Assembly (NCBI GenBank): GCA_001824645.1
Contig: MHYD01000087.1
Coordinates: 7,329 to 14,463, forward strand
Source: Planctomycetes bacterium RBG_13_46_10
GTDB taxonomy: Bacteria > Planctomycetota > Phycisphaerae > Sedimentisphaerales > Anaerobacaceae
DNA length: 7,135 nucleotides
Direction of reading: 5' to 3'
Position numbers and translations under genes: made by a program. Below are positions 6,375 to 7,135 of this stretch, one piece after another. The notes beneath the pieces are model-generated. The model was not told the DNA's origin, did not search any database, and saw only the letters and a program-made list of their open reading frames with translations. The number at the start of each line of letters is the position of its first letter. Position 1 is the first letter of the stretch.

Positions 6375-6403
6375 ATTATAACTCAAGCTGACTCAGAGAG
6401 AAA
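6375..6403 (-). promoter_or_regulatory. Candidate promoter of the glycosyltransferase gene
   Basis: The minus strand has a perfect TATAAT at 6380-6375, about 35 bases before the ATG at 6339. Seventeen bases upstream is TTTCTC (6403-6398), a poor -35 box, so this promoter may be weak or need an activator. Confidence 0.4.
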
Positions 6404-6552
6404 TTAAGCCTTAAATATATTATCGCAAAAAAATTCCCTTGCTATTACAAAAGTAATAACTTACAAGCTTATCATAAGCTATTATCAGCGAAAATTATTA
6501 TAATAAAATTATAAATTATCTCTGAATAACCCGATTTGTTTAACATTTTATC

Positions 6553-6581
6553 TTGCAATTGTCTGTGTACGTCTGTTATAA
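6553..6581 (+). promoter_or_regulatory. Candidate promoter of the trehalose-6-phosphate synthase gene
   Basis: TTGCAA (6553-6558) and TTATAA (6576-6581) are 17 bases apart, or TATAAG at 18. Initiation near 6588 would leave a leader of about 19 bases before the ATG at 6607. The leader has no clear Shine-Dalgarno sequence. Confidence 0.4.
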
Positions 6582-6606
6582 GCACGAATAATCAGCAGAA
6601 AATATC

Positions 6607-7135
6607 ATGGGAAGATTAATCGTTGTTGCAAACCGGTTACCGCTAAGCATAACAAAAAGAGGGGACGAATTTTATTTTCGCCCAAGCCCTGGTGGACTTG
6701 CTGCAGGCTTGTCTTCACTGCCTGATTCATTCGAGCGGATCTGGATTGGATGGTCGGGTATAGCCAGCGATAGACTTACCGCTAAAGATAAAAATAAAAT
6801 CGCAAAGCAGCTCATTGCCGAAAAGAGCATACCGATATTTCTTTCTCAAAAACAAATAGATGATTACTATTCAGGTTTTTGCAATGAAACGATTTGGCCG
6901 CTTTTTCATTATTTTCCATTGCGTACTATTTATGAAAATCGCTTCTGGCAAACTTATAAGCAGGTGAACCAGAATTTTTGCGATGAAGTTACAAAAATTG
7001 CAAAGAGCGATGACTATATCTGGGTTCATGACTATCAGCTAATGTTACTTCCACAACTTCTTCGGGAGAAACTGCCGGACCTGCAAATCGGTTTCTTTCT
7101 GCACATTCCGTGGCCTTCATTTGAGCTATTCCGGC
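6607..7135 (+). CDS. otsA: Trehalose-6-phosphate synthase (GT20), 3'-truncated by the window edge
   Basis: OtsA transfers glucose from a nucleotide-glucose donor to glucose 6-phosphate, giving trehalose 6-phosphate, the first step of trehalose synthesis for osmotic and desiccation protection. The frame is open from ATG at 6607 to the window end (176 codons; the family has about 450-500, or about 720 when fused to a phosphatase). GT20 landmarks are in order: RLIVVANRLP (3-12) with Arg10, PGGLAAGL (28-35), WIGWSG (46-51), YYSGFCNETIWPLFHY (87-102) with Tyr88 and Trp97, WVHDYQLM (139-146) with Asp142, and GFFLHIPWPSFELFR (162-176) with His166. The F-E-L-F-R ending resembles the two-domain synthase/phosphatase type, but the phosphatase part would lie outside the window. 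Translation probably depends on a weak or absent Shine-Dalgarno sequence. It is divergent from the GT4-like gene. Confidence 0.93.
   Translation, partial: MGRLIVVANRLPLSITKRGDEFYFRPSPGGLAAGLSSLPDSFERIWIGWSGIASDRLTAKDKNKIAKQLIAEKSIPIFLSQKQIDDYYSGFCNETIWPLFHYFPLRTIYENRFWQTYKQVNQNFCDEVTKIAKSDDYIWVHDYQLMLLPQLLREKLPDLQIGFFLHIPWPSFELFR

Larger units (their letters stand above)
6340..6606. other. AT-rich divergent intergenic region with several dyads
   Basis: This 267-base gap separates two divergent genes and codes for nothing I recognise. It holds TATTAC-AAAA-GTAATA at 6443-6458, a perfect dyad AGCTTAT-C-ATAAGCT at 6466-6480, and a 12-base palindrome TTATTATAATAA at 6495-6506. The three lie within 64 bases between the two predicted promoters, a position suited to a shared operator. 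AT-rich DNA forms such dyads by chance, but the 7-bp arms at 6466-6480 are less likely to be accidental. None is followed by a good T tract after a GC-rich stem, so I do not call them terminators. Confidence 0.45.

Overview
The window looks like chromosomal DNA of a planctomycete-like bacterium, possibly a Phycisphaerae relative. This is an inference. It rests on an ECF-type sigma factor with a long membrane-spanning C-terminal extension, two adjacent secreted proteins of a type I associate with that phylum, and heptad-phased short repeats at gene borders. No rRNA or other taxonomic marker is present.

Layout. (1) Positions 1-1521, plus strand: the 3' part of pdxJ (vitamin B6 synthesis), a GC-rich set of nested hairpins ending in an intrinsic terminator, and a complete dapA (lysine/diaminopimelate synthesis). 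(2) Positions 1522-1587: a short convergent gap with no clear terminator. (3) Positions 1588-5021, minus strand, read from right to left: a sigma-70-family (ECF-like) factor with a predicted transmembrane helix and a Gly/Tyr/Met-rich tail; an overlapping gene for an exported paralogue A; and 34 bp later its paralogue B, which is broken by one in-frame TAG. The sigma gene has a good promoter and a very strong ribosome binding site, and the three genes look like one operon. (4) Positions 5022-5196: promoter, ribosome binding site and heptad repeat. (5) Positions 5197-6339, minus strand: a divergent GT4-like glycosyltransferase. (6) Positions 6340-6606: an AT-rich divergent promoter region with several perfect dyads. 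(7) Positions 6607-7135, plus strand: the 5' part of a trehalose-6-phosphate synthase gene that runs off the window.

The ends of the window hold housekeeping metabolism. The unusual part is the middle operon: a sigma factor apparently anchored in the membrane by its own tail, co-transcribed with two diverged, duplicated, exported proteins that share a strictly kept C-terminal motif. A plausible but unproven reading is a cell-envelope signalling unit in which the sigma factor carries its own membrane module and the exported proteins act on the other side of the membrane. The GT4-like gene and the trehalose gene are divergent and may share control, but no functional link can be shown from sequence alone.
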